Origin: Burkholderia cepacia ATCC 25416
GTDB lineage: Bacteria; Pseudomonadota; Gammaproteobacteria; Burkholderiales; Burkholderiaceae
Assembly: GCF_001411495.1 (NCBI RefSeq)
Contig: NZ_CP012983.1
Span: forward strand, 558,001 to 622,000
Direction of reading: 5' to 3'
DNA length: 64,000 nucleotides
The notes below the pieces were generated by a model. It did no database searches. It was not told where the DNA came from and saw only the letters and a list, made by a program, of their open reading frames with translations. Positions 26,551 to 34,527 of the stretch are shown here, piece by piece; positions within the stretch are counted from its first letter, which is position 1; every line of letters starts with the position of its first letter. Position numbers and translations under genes: made by a program.

Positions 26551-27738
26551 TTGGAAAAACCTGTCATTCCCGATACGTCGCTGCAAGCGCATCACGCGCA
26601 TTGGGCAAGGCTGCGGCGCGATCTGCATGCGCATCCCGAGCTGCGATTCGAAGAACACCGGACCGCCGACGTCGTTGCCCGCGAGCTCGACGCGCTCGGT
26701 TATGCGGTATCGCGTGGGCTGGGCGGCACGGGCGTCGTCGCGAGCCTGCCCGGTGCGGACCCGGCGCGCGGCATCGTGCTGCGCGCGGATCTGGATGCAC
26801 TGCCGATCCAGGAAGCCAACGACTTCGCGCACGCATCGTGCACGCACGGGATCATGCACGCATGCGGGCATGACGGCCATACCGTCATGTTGCTCGGCGC
26901 CGCGCGCATCCTGAAGGAACTGCCGCCATTGCCGGGTGCCGTTCATTTCGTGTTTCAGCCGGGAGAAGAGGGCGGCGCGGGCGCGCGCAAGATGATCGAC
27001 GACGGGCTGTTCGAGCAATACCCGACCGAAGCGGTGTTCGGCATGCACAACTGGCCCGGCTTGCCTGCCGGGCATTTCGGATTGCGTACCGGCCCGATCA
27101 TGGCCGCGGGCTCGCGCTTCAGGATCAAGGTGACCGGCAAGGGCGCGCACGCGGCGCAGCCGCATCTGGGCATCGATCCCGTTCCGCTCGCGTGTTCGAT
27201 GGTGCTGCAGTGTCAGACCATCGCCGCGCGGCACAAGGATCCCGTGGACCCTGCGGTCATTTCCGTCTGCATGATCCACGCGGGCACGACGGACAACGTC
27301 ATTCCGGACAGCGTCGAGCTGCGCGGGACGATCCGCACGCTGTCGTCCGCGTTGCAGCAGAAACTGCAGACAGACGTGCAGCTCACGTGCGAGGGGCTGG
27401 CGCGTGCGTATGGCGCGCAGGTCGACGTCGAGTTTTTCCAGTACTACCCGGCAACGGTCAACACGCCGGCCGAGACGGCGCTGTGCGAAGCGGTGATCGG
27501 CGACACGTTCGGTGGCGAACGCCTGTACCGCGACGTGCCGCCGAACATGACGTCGGAGGATTTCGGCTTCATGCTGGAGGAGCGGCCCGGCGCTTACGTG
27601 CTGATCGGCAATGCGCCGGAGGGCGCGGCGGCACCGTCGCTGCATCACCCGAAATACGATTTCAACGACGAAATCATCCCGGCCGGTGTCCGGTATTGGG
27701 TCGCGCTGGCGCAGCATTACTACAGGCGATCGTCGTGA
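26551..27738 (+). CDS. M20-family amidohydrolase (hippurate-hydrolase/IAA-aminoacid hydrolase type)
   Basis: A 395-residue metallo-amidohydrolase. Metal-ligand blocks are clear: MHACGHDGHTVML near residue 105, the FQPGEEGGAGA glutamates, and HNWPGLPAGHFG. The dimerisation domain contains KGAHAAQPH, and the C-terminal histidine lies in LHHPKYDFND. The family cleaves N-acyl amino acids or similar amides. Start choice: TTG 26551 has GGAAGG eight bases upstream and gives the usual length; GTG 26494 would add 19 residues without an obvious ribosome site. Last gene of the AraC-cupin-oxidase-dehydrogenase series, it may release the amine or acid from an amide substrate. Confidence 0.88.
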   Translation: MEKPVIPDTSLQAHHAHWARLRRDLHAHPELRFEEHRTADVVARELDALGYAVSRGLGGTGVVASLPGADPARGIVLRADLDALPIQEANDFAHASCTHGIMHACGHDGHTVMLLGAARILKELPPLPGAVHFVFQPGEEGGAGARKMIDDGLFEQYPTEAVFGMHNWPGLPAGHFGLRTGPIMAAGSRFRIKVTGKGAHAAQPHLGIDPVPLACSMVLQCQTIAARHKDPVDPAVISVCMIHAGTTDNVIPDSVELRGTIRTLSSALQQKLQTDVQLTCEGLARAYGAQVDVEFFQYYPATVNTPAETALCEAVIGDTFGGERLYRDVPPNMTSEDFGFMLEERPGAYVLIGNAPEGAAAPSLHHPKYDFNDEIIPAGVRYWVALAQHYYRRSS

Positions 27739-28750
27739 ACCTGTGCCTGATATCGGGGCGCGGCATCGTGCTGCGCTAGATATGGGACGTGCGCACGCTA
27801 CTCGACAGCGTGCGCACTCGTGCAGGTGTTGCCCGGCGTCGCGCAGCCCGCGAACGTGCGGGCGGTGTATCCGACTCGGCTGGCTGCGTCGGCGAAGGTG
27901 CAGGCGTGCGTCGACTTTCCGGCGGACGTATTCGGCCGCATGGCCTGGCCGGCCGTGTTCGGTGTCGACCTCCACCGTGTCACGGCCGTCGTATCGTCAG
28001 GCCACGCTGCCGAGGCGCGTCGCCAAATGACCGCATGCGATGAAAGCCATCCTCGTAGCTGATTGACGATTGCAGGAAGATCGTCTTTTGTCATACGACA
28101 AAGGTTTCACGCTCTCCGACAAGTTCGCCTGTCCACAGGCGAATTGCGCCAGGCAGGGCCGTCTTCACGGAACCGCGCAAATTCTCAGGATCGAAACGTT
28201 CCGACATGCAGGCTGTCGAGAACACAAGATTCGTGATCCATAGCATTTTTCACCCCACCGGCTCGGCCGCAAACCAGGCGCAGAGTCGAAATGCATTTCC
28301 TCTCCCCCTGCCGGCATCGATGATCCCTGGAGCCGGTACCACCGTGCATCGCCGCCCCGCGTTTCTTTGGCGTTACGTTTTTTTTGCGTTGCGATGTCAT
28401 CCTCCTTCGTCTGTTGCCGGCCCGCTTCGGTGGAACGGTGCCTGGCATCGTTAATGCATGTGTGGTCGGTGTGATGAGCAAACGAGGGCCGCAACTGCAC
28501 GCTCGACACACGCATCGGGTGTCTGCCGTTTGCGGGTGCAGTCGCGGTCATCACAGGGCGACGTGACCGACGCCGGTGGCGGTCACGTCGTCACGCGAGT
28601 GACGATGCGTGGCGCAATTCGTATGAGGTTGTTTCAGGCATCGACGTCCCCCAGGGTTCGCGGTCGCCAGACACTCAATGCTCAGGCCAGGCGTTGTTCC
28701 GATGACATACCTCCGGTTTTCACGCAGAGACCAGTGAAAGGAGTTCTCCA
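27739..28750. other. 1.0 kb region without an intact gene
   Basis: This stretch holds a short LysR-like remnant (27799-27936) and a small inverted repeat, TTTGTC-ATAC-GACAAA at 28087-28102. The DNA from about 28060 to 28700 is less GC-rich than its neighbours, and its reading frames do not look like Burkholderia proteins. The final ~60 bases carry a good AAAGGAG Shine-Dalgarno for the small exported protein. Confidence 0.5.
27799..27936 (+). pseudogene. Remnant of a LysR-type regulator C-terminus
   Basis: In this frame the translation reads CALVQVLPG then VRAVYPTRLAASAKVQACVDF. It matches the conserved end of LysR regulators (the LVQVLP ... VYPxRRxLxAKVRAFVDF pattern). Only about 45 codons are recognisable, there is no matching DNA-binding or sensing domain upstream, and the match stops near PADVFG. 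I take it as a gene remnant on the plus strand just after the M20 gene. Confidence 0.5.
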
Positions 28751-29017
28751 ATGAAATCCCCACTCAAGCTTGCCGTGGCATGTGCAGCGATCTTGTTCGC
28801 GACGGCATTGATGAGCCCCGTTTGCAACGCGGGAGCGTCCGGTGCTTCCGCCTCACACAAACGCGTCGAGCCGCCACCGCGCGCGGCCGTCGCGACGGAG
28901 ATCGTGCCAGGCGTGGCGGAAGACGAGAAACGGAATGCCGAGCGCGAGCATGGCAGGGGACCGACCTTCAACGAAGGCAAACATCGTCGGGCCAACGGCG
29001 ACTTTCAGCGCGACTAA
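28751..29017 (+). CDS. Small exported protein, unknown function
   Basis: An 88-residue protein with a clean Sec signal peptide (LKLAVACAAILFATALMSPV, cleavage probably after CNA near residue 27). The ~60-residue mature part is polar and charged (EKRNAEREHGRGPTFNEGKH) with no cysteines or motif I recognise. AAAGGAG lies just upstream of ATG 28751. The next gene starts 17 bases after its stop with its own strong ribosome site, so the two are probably one operon and both products are exported. Confidence 0.7.
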   Translation: MKSPLKLAVACAAILFATALMSPVCNAGASGASASHKRVEPPPRAAVATEIVPGVAEDEKRNAEREHGRGPTFNEGKHRRANGDFQRD

Positions 29018-29034
29018 GCACGAAGGAGATCACA

Positions 29035-30678
29035 ATGAAGAAGCTCATCCTCGCATGGGTGCTGGTGCTCGGATTCGCATTCGGCCAGATGCCGTCCACC
29101 GTGCTCGCCCAGACCACCACGGCGAACGTCCTCGTGCTCTATGACGCCCCACCGAACGACCCGTACACGAAACTCGGCATGGCTTACGCGATCATGCTGC
29201 GCAATCTGCTTGGCCATTTCAACACCAATGTCACGCTTGCGCCCGTCGACAGCTATACGGCCGGAACCGTCGAAAAGTACCAGGCGACTTTCTACCTGGG
29301 GAACTATTACAACAACACCCTTCCTGCCGCATTTCTGTCGGACGTCGTCAAGACGTCGAAGACGGTGGTCTGGTTCAAGGACAACCTGTGGGAAGTCGCG
29401 TGGGATCCGTCGTACAACTTCACGGCCCGCTACGGATTCACCTTTAGCGGGATAAGCGGGCTGGCCTACGCGCCGACCAGCAGCAACCCGAACCCGGACT
29501 TCTTTGACACGGTGCTCTACAAGAACATGAGCATGGTCAAATACTATGCGTTCAACGCGAGCACCGGCGTCGTCAGCGCGGATCCGGACATCGGCATCAC
29601 CGCGGTGTCCGACGCGACGAAGGCCAGTGTACTCGTCACCATCAAGGACAGTCAGACCGGTGCGCAGGCGCCTTATGTCATGCGCGCGGGCAATTTCTGG
29701 TACTTCGCCGACATGCCGTTCTCATACATCGGGCCGCGCGACCGGTACCTGGTGATCTGCGATCTGCTGCATGACATTCTCGGGACCAACCAGCCGGTGC
29801 TGCATCGCGCGATGGTGCGTCTGGAAGACGTCAACGCGTTCACGACCTCGTCGTCGATGAAGACGCTGACCGACTACATGTATTCCAAGAAAATTCCGTT
29901 TTCGATTGCGACCATCCCGCTGTACCAGGATCCGCTCGGCGCCTATAACGGCGGCGTGCCGCTGACCGTACACCTCGCGCAGGCGAGCAGTCTGAAGCAG
30001 GCGCTCAATTACGCGCTGATCCGGGGCGGCAGTATCGTGATGCACGGTTACACGCATCAATACAATTCGACGCCGAATATCGACAACGCGGTCAGCGGCA
30101 ATGACTACGAGTTCTGGCTGGCGACGCAGAACCGTCCGGTGGACGAAGATTCGACACAGTGGGCGTCGAACCGTCTGAAAGCGGGCCTGCTGGAACTGTC
30201 GACGAACGGCTATGTTCCCTTTGCGTGGGAAGCGCCGCACTACCAGTCGTCGCCCCTTTCGATCAAGGCCGTTCCGCCGCTGTTCAAGACGACGTACCAG
30301 CGGGTCGTCTACTACACGTCGGATCAGCCGAACCTGAATTCGACCGCGCCGAATCACGATTTTTCGGTCGGGCAATTCTTCCCGTACATCATCAATACCG
30401 ACTATTACGGGCAACGGGTGCTGCCCGAGAACCTCGGGAACATCGAATACAACATCTGCGGTATCGATCCGTTCTCGTGTCTGTCCTATACGTGGCAGGA
30501 TCTCTACACGAATGCGCAATACGCGCTGACGGTTCGGGATGGTTTCGCGTCATTCTTCTTCCATCCGTTCTGGCTCGAGCCCGATCTCGGCACGCCCGGG
30601 TTCCAGGATTTCCAGAGCCTGGTGAACGGGATCACCGGTCTCGGCTTTCAATGGGTCGCCGGGAATGGCGTCAAGTAG
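29035..30678 (+). CDS. Exported DUF2334 (polysaccharide-deacetylase-like) protein
   Basis: A 547-residue exported protein: signal peptide MKKLILAWVLVLGFAFGQ up to about residue 26 (VLAQ), an N-terminal Rossmann-like region (ANVLVLYDAPPNDP, the start of many YdaL-type proteins), and a C-terminal DUF2334 domain. The latter shows deacetylase-like positions: the aspartate in HRAMVRLEDVNAF, the histidine pair in VMHGYTHQY, and AWEAPHY. Bacterial relatives such as Bacillus YdaL lie in exopolysaccharide operons. Removal of acetyl groups from an extracellular glycan is the likely role, but activity is unproven. It is downstream of a small exported protein. Confidence 0.8.
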   Translation: MKKLILAWVLVLGFAFGQMPSTVLAQTTTANVLVLYDAPPNDPYTKLGMAYAIMLRNLLGHFNTNVTLAPVDSYTAGTVEKYQATFYLGNYYNNTLPAAFLSDVVKTSKTVVWFKDNLWEVAWDPSYNFTARYGFTFSGISGLAYAPTSSNPNPDFFDTVLYKNMSMVKYYAFNASTGVVSADPDIGITAVSDATKASVLVTIKDSQTGAQAPYVMRAGNFWYFADMPFSYIGPRDRYLVICDLLHDILGTNQPVLHRAMVRLEDVNAFTTSSSMKTLTDYMYSKKIPFSIATIPLYQDPLGAYNGGVPLTVHLAQASSLKQALNYALIRGGSIVMHGYTHQYNSTPNIDNAVSGNDYEFWLATQNRPVDEDSTQWASNRLKAGLLELSTNGYVPFAWEAPHYQSSPLSIKAVPPLFKTTYQRVVYYTSDQPNLNSTAPNHDFSVGQFFPYIINTDYYGQRVLPENLGNIEYNICGIDPFSCLSYTWQDLYTNAQYALTVRDGFASFFFHPFWLEPDLGTPGFQDFQSLVNGITGLGFQWVAGNGVK

Positions 30679-30815
30679 ATGATTCCGGAATCGGGAGCGA
30701 GCCGGGGAGCCGGGCTCGACTCCCTCGCCGGGTTCGATGGCGCCACGTTTCGCATCGCCTGATGGGGAGTGAGATAAATCCAAGGGGATCGGGCCGGAAA
30801 ATCTGCTCGCGGCCG

Positions 30816-31107
30816 CACACGTTTTTCTATTGCGCCCCGCCGTTCTGGCAGACCGAGGGCTACGGCGTTGCATTTCCGTTCGAGGAGTACGAGCAGATGG
30901 CGGCCACCATGCGGACCCGCGCCGGCAAGATCATGGTCAGCATCAACGACCATCCGGATATCCGGCGGGTGTTCGAGGGGTTCGAGATGGAGAAGGCCAG
31001 CCTCAACTACACGGTAGGCAAGAGCGGCCGCGATGCCGCGCGCGGCGAACTGATCGTGTACAGCTGGGATCGGGCGGCCGCGCCGGCCGGGCTGTTCCAG
31101 AGGCAAT
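30816..31107 (+). pseudogene. Remnant of a phage-type DNA adenine methylase
   Basis: The translation HTFFYCAPPFWQTEGYGVAF, EYEQMAATMRTRAGKIMVSI and HPDIRRVFEGFEM matches the C-terminal part of D12-class DNA adenine methylases. The catalytic DPPY motif reads APPF, so activity would be lost, and the N-terminal SAM-binding region is missing. The following ~70 bases up to the AGGAG at 31167 show no gene. It is likely a relic of a prophage or mobile element on the plus strand. Confidence 0.65.
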
Positions 31108-31180
31108 GCGGTAAAGTATCGCCTTCGCAGGGGGCCACGCTGAGAGAGCAGCGCCCTTGCTGGACCAGGAGAAAAATTGA

Positions 31181-31612
31181 ATAGCCGAAAACCGCTACAC
31201 CTACGGCACCTGGCACAATCTGCGGCCCGTCGACGTCTTTGCCCTGGTGGCGCTCGACGAGACACGCAAGCAACTCGGCCTGGACGATCTGGCCGCCGCG
31301 TCGGCAATGTTGCTCGGTGAGGGCGACGTTCCTGTTCCGGGCAAGTTCGCTGGTGCTACGCCGGGGACTTCCGTCGCCTCGCTTGCCGCCCGGAAACTGT
31401 TTCCCCAAATACTGCCGTTTCGCCTGCCGATGATCACGGGCGTCGGGTTGTCCGGTATTCGAATCTCCTTCACCCGCCGCCTCGGCGCGTGGGTCGGCCG
31501 GACGATTCCGGTCGTAGGCGAGGTGTTCCTGGCTCGCGATGCGTTCCTGATCATGCGCAATACCGTGACGACCTACAACCGACTCGTGAAGCCCGAGGAT
31601 CGGGTGCTCTGA
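31181..31612 (+). CDS. Conserved hypothetical protein upstream of DUF1493 gene; start codon apparently lost
   Basis: An open frame of 143 codons. The translation from 31181 (IAENRYTYGTWHNLRPVDV) reads like a real N-terminus and sits nine bases after AGGAG (31167-31171), but the codon there is ATA, not ATG, and TGA precedes it in frame. Without it the first usual start is GTG 31247, which lacks a ribosome site and drops 22 residues. The mid-part has two hydrophobic stretches (VGRTIPVVGEVFLA), perhaps membrane-associated. The stop is three bases from the DUF1493 gene. Function unknown; I infer a recent start-codon change, or use of a rare start. Confidence 0.5.
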   Translation: MAENRYTYGTWHNLRPVDVFALVALDETRKQLGLDDLAAASAMLLGEGDVPVPGKFAGATPGTSVASLAARKLFPQILPFRLPMITGVGLSGIRISFTRRLGAWVGRTIPVVGEVFLARDAFLIMRNTVTTYNRLVKPEDRVL

Positions 31613-31615
31613 GCC

Positions 31616-31981
31616 ATGAAAGACGATACCTGGGAACGTTTTGAAGCCTTCACCCGTAAGGAACTCGGCCGGCCATTGTTCGGTGGCCAGTTGAACCTTC
31701 AGCCGGAATCGCGGCTTGAGGAGGATCTCGGCGTGACCGGCCTGGATGGGGTTGAGTTCATCGACAAGTGGGCCGAGACGTTCGGCGTCGACGCCCAAGG
31801 GTTCCCGTACCGGCGCTATTTCGGCCCGGAAGGCCAGGAACTGCTGTCGTCGCTCATTGGGTTGTTCGTGAAGCGGCTGCGGCCGCCGAAGCGCCACCCG
31901 CTGACGCTCGGCATGCTGGCGGAGGCAACGCGACGTGGGAAGTGGGATACGGACGCGATCGAGGCTGCTGCAGGGGAGTGA
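31616..31981 (+). CDS. DUF1493-family (acyl-carrier-like) protein
   Basis: A 121-residue cytoplasmic protein. The core ESRLEEDLGVTGLDGVEFID then KWAETFGVD matches DUF1493 proteins, which look like acyl-carrier proteins in fold but without a clear phosphopantetheine serine; here the DSL position reads GLDG. The C-terminal KRLRPPKRHPLTLGMLAEA is typical. It is translationally close to the upstream hypothetical gene and is followed by a strong terminator, so the two-gene unit ends here. Function unknown. Confidence 0.75.
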   Translation: MKDDTWERFEAFTRKELGRPLFGGQLNLQPESRLEEDLGVTGLDGVEFIDKWAETFGVDAQGFPYRRYFGPEGQELLSSLIGLFVKRLRPPKRHPLTLGMLAEATRRGKWDTDAIEAAAGE

Positions 31982-31994
31982 TCGTATTTGATAG

Positions 31995-32024
31995 GACCGG
32001 TCGGCATAGCCGACCGGTCTTTTT
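31995..32024 (+). terminator. Rho-independent terminator
   Basis: GACCGGTCGGC-ATA-GCCGACCGGTC is a perfect 11-base-pair stem with a three-base loop, followed directly by TTTTT. It starts 13 bases after the DUF1493 stop and ends that transcript. Confidence 0.92.
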
Positions 32025-32208
32025 CATTGGCGGAAATATAGTTGAGCCACGTGAAATTTTTCCACCCACCCATTTATCGCGCGTCAGCCGGTGCATTTAT
32101 CGCGCGCGGCTTCATTCGTCGGAACGAGCGGGACGCGGCGCGCGGTCGTTTCGCATGGACGTCGCCGCCGGTCGGAGGCGACGTCGCACGGATCGATCGC
32201 TGTGCCGG

Positions 32209-34191
32209 TTACGCCGCCGACAGCACGATCGACACCCCCGTCGCCGTATAGACCGGCGTCGCCTTGAAGCCGTCGACGGTCACCGTCGCGAATTTCGCGG
32301 CGCCCGCTGCCGCGTCGATCAGCGCGATGGTGTCGCCGGCCTTCGGCGCATAACCGTTCACGAACTTCACGTGCAGCGTGCCGCCCGCGACGGTGAACGC
32401 GCCGCCCACGCGCAGGCGGCCGCCGCCGTTGCCGTCGATGTCGAGTTCGAGCGTCGTGTTGTCGAGCTGCGTATAGCGCGTCGCGATCGTGACGGGCGCA
32501 CCCGCCGCGATCCGGATGCCGCCGCCGGCGCCGACATACACGTCGCCGTTGCCGAACGCCGTCGCGGACGCCGCGGCGAGCGTGCCGCCGCTGACCTGCG
32601 TGCCGCCCGTATAGCTGTTGTTGCCCGCCAGCGTCAGCGCGCCGCTGCCTTGCAGCGTCAGCGCGCCGCTGCCTTGCAGCGTCAGCTTGCCGGTGCCCGT
32701 GATGTCGTTGCGCCACAGGTCGGCGGCGTTGAGGCCGCCCTTCGACGCATCCATCGCGACGATCACGTTGCCGTTGAATGCGCCGTAACCGTCGGCGGCG
32801 GCGAACAGGTTCAGCCGGCCCCAGCCTTCCGCATCGTCCATCACCGGGTAGCCGGACGGCAGCTCGGTGGTCTTCAGCACGACGCGCCGCTGATCCGCGC
32901 CCAGGTACGGGAAACGCGTCTGCAGCAGGATCTCCGCCCCCTTCGGCACGACCGGCGGCGCGCCGGTCGCGTCGAGCGCGCCGAAGCCGTAGGTCATGCG
33001 GCGCGCGAAGGCCGCCTTGTTCGTCGCGTAATCGGCGAAGCGGTCGGTCGCCGTCGTGCCCGAGTGCGCGAATGCCGCGAACGTCGAACCGGTCGTGCCG
33101 GTGAGCTGCTGCAGCGTCTGGTGCGCCTGCCCGTAGGCGGCCTGAGCGTCGTTCGCGTACGCCGCGAGATTGGCCGCGCTGATCGCCAGCGCGAGCATGC
33201 GCCCGCCGATCACGTCGAGCGGCGAGTGCATGCCGGCGAGGATGCGGTTCTCGCCGAGTTCGAGGCCGCGGCTGACCATTTCCTGGTAGCGCTCCGGCAC
33301 GAGCCACGCCATCGTCACGGCGTCGCGCATCGCTTCCGCCTGGTGGCCGCTGATGAACCCGCCGTCGGTCGCGGGCGTCGTGCTTTCCGCCGGCACGAGC
33401 GTGGGGGCGACGACGACGCTCGTGCTCCAGCGGTACGGCCGCGCATACTTGTAGAAGCGTTTCGCGGGTTCGGTCGACGCGTTGTTGCCCATCTCGTTGA
33501 GCAGGTCGACGACTTTCCCGAAGCTCGCGTTCGCGCTGCCGCCCACGCCCACGTTGTTGCCCGTGTCGTTGTACAGGACGGTCGTCGCGTCGGCCGGCAC
33601 GCTGGTGATGCTGGTCGCCTGCTGCGCGGCGGTGCGCCATGCGGAGGTGAGCGGCCCCATGCCGTCGGTCACGCTGTAGCCCTTGCCGCGCCGGTCGTCG
33701 TAGTACGCGGCGTCGGCTTGCTGCGGCGTGCGTGCGGTCGTCGCGTTGACCACGTATTGCACGTTCGCCCGCAGCACCGCATCGTTCAGGATCGTGCCGC
33801 ACGGCGTGCCGCTGCCGGGCAGCCCCGTGCAGGTCGACGGCGAAATGGCCGGAAACGCGCCGTTGGCCGGCGCGCTCACGCCCGCATCGACGAGCATCGT
33901 CGACGGCTGCCACAGGTCGAGGAAGCGGCTGACCACGCGCACCGCGGCGTTCGTCGACAGCGTGGCGTAGCGCGCGTCGCCGCGCTGGTTGGTCGCGACG
34001 TTGTCGACGAAGGCGGGCACGCCCGGAACCGGCGCGCTGTCGACGAAACCGGGATCGGCCGGCGGCGCTGGCATGGCCGCGCTGGTCGGGGTGGTCGAGG
34101 CGACATCGTCGCCGCCGCCGCACGCGGCGAGAACGATCGCGCTCGACAGCGCGGCGACATGCAGCGGGAAACGGCTTCGTGACGCAAACAT
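32209..34191 (-). CDS. PAP2-family phosphatase lipoprotein with autotransporter-type beta repeat
   Basis: A 660-residue exported protein. The lipobox is SSAIVLAACGGG (acylated cysteine near residue 24), so it should be anchored in a membrane. The PAP2 phosphatase triad motifs are present: KRFYKYARP, the GGFISGHQAEA block (SGH) and ENRILAGMHSPLDV (R-x5-H-x3-D). The C-terminal ~150 residues contain a PATR-type beta-helix repeat (LTLAGNNSYTGGTQVSGGTL), normally found in autotransporter passengers, but no beta-barrel follows. ATG 34191 has GGAG six bases upstream. Acid phosphatase or lipid phosphatase activity is predicted. A 24-base repeat in the gene duplicates eight residues. Confidence 0.85.
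   Translation of the reverse strand: MFASRSRFPLHVAALSSAIVLAACGGGDDVASTTPTSAAMPAPPADPGFVDSAPVPGVPAFVDNVATNQRGDARYATLSTNAAVRVVSRFLDLWQPSTMLVDAGVSAPANGAFPAISPSTCTGLPGSGTPCGTILNDAVLRANVQYVVNATTARTPQQADAAYYDDRRGKGYSVTDGMGPLTSAWRTAAQQATSITSVPADATTVLYNDTGNNVGVGGSANASFGKVVDLLNEMGNNASTEPAKRFYKYARPYRWSTSVVVAPTLVPAESTTPATDGGFISGHQAEAMRDAVTMAWLVPERYQEMVSRGLELGENRILAGMHSPLDVIGGRMLALAISAANLAAYANDAQAAYGQAHQTLQQLTGTTGSTFAAFAHSGTTATDRFADYATNKAAFARRMTYGFGALDATGAPPVVPKGAEILLQTRFPYLGADQRRVVLKTTELPSGYPVMDDAEGWGRLNLFAAADGYGAFNGNVIVAMDASKGGLNAADLWRNDITGTGKLTLQGSGALTLQGSGALTLAGNNSYTGGTQVSGGTLAAASATAFGNGDVYVGAGGGIRIAAGAPVTIATRYTQLDNTTLELDIDGNGGGRLRVGGAFTVAGGTLHVKFVNGYAPKAGDTIALIDAAAGAAKFATVTVDGFKATPVYTATGVSIVLSAA
32631..32686 (-). 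repeat. 24-base tandem repeat in the phosphatase gene
   Basis: Two identical 24-base units (32631-32654 and 32655-32678) and an eight-base partial third unit lie in frame in the PAP2 lipoprotein gene, just before its beta repeat. They encode the repeated peptide LTLQGSGA. The copies are identical at the DNA level, suggesting a recent duplication; copy changes would keep the frame. Confidence 0.85.
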
Positions 34192-34527
34192 GCAAGACTC
34201 CATCCTGATGGTCAAAGATGGCGAATTGTGGTGACGATTCGTTACGCGGCCGTTAAGGATTTGTTGCGTGTCGTGCTCCGTGCGCGAAAATTCCCACTAT
34301 CTGGTTAATTCCAGATACTGAACATCTCGGATGCCATTTTTACGCACCCGAGACGGATATGTAGCGGCGTGCCGCTACGCGCCGGCCATACGCGTGGATG
34401 GAAAGTCCGGCGGCCTCGATATCGAACAACGATCCCTGTTGCCACAACGACCCATGACGGAACAGTGGCCCGGGGCAATCGTTGGTGTGCAACCCGCGGC
34501 CCGGAGCCGCGACTCGACCCGTGGCCG
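34192..34527. other. 336-base intergenic region with an inverted repeat
   Basis: This gap lies between the phosphatase start and the end of the diguanylate cyclase gene, both on the minus strand. It contains TATCTGG-TTAATT-CCAGATA at 34298-34317, seven-base arms around six bases, without a T-run. It may be an operator or a weak terminator for the cyclase transcript. No gene is convincing. Confidence 0.5.

Noticed and set aside
28165..28566. Overlapping frames of 60-129 codons in the gap before the small exported protein
   Set aside because: They overlap each other on both strands, show no family features and have poor starts.
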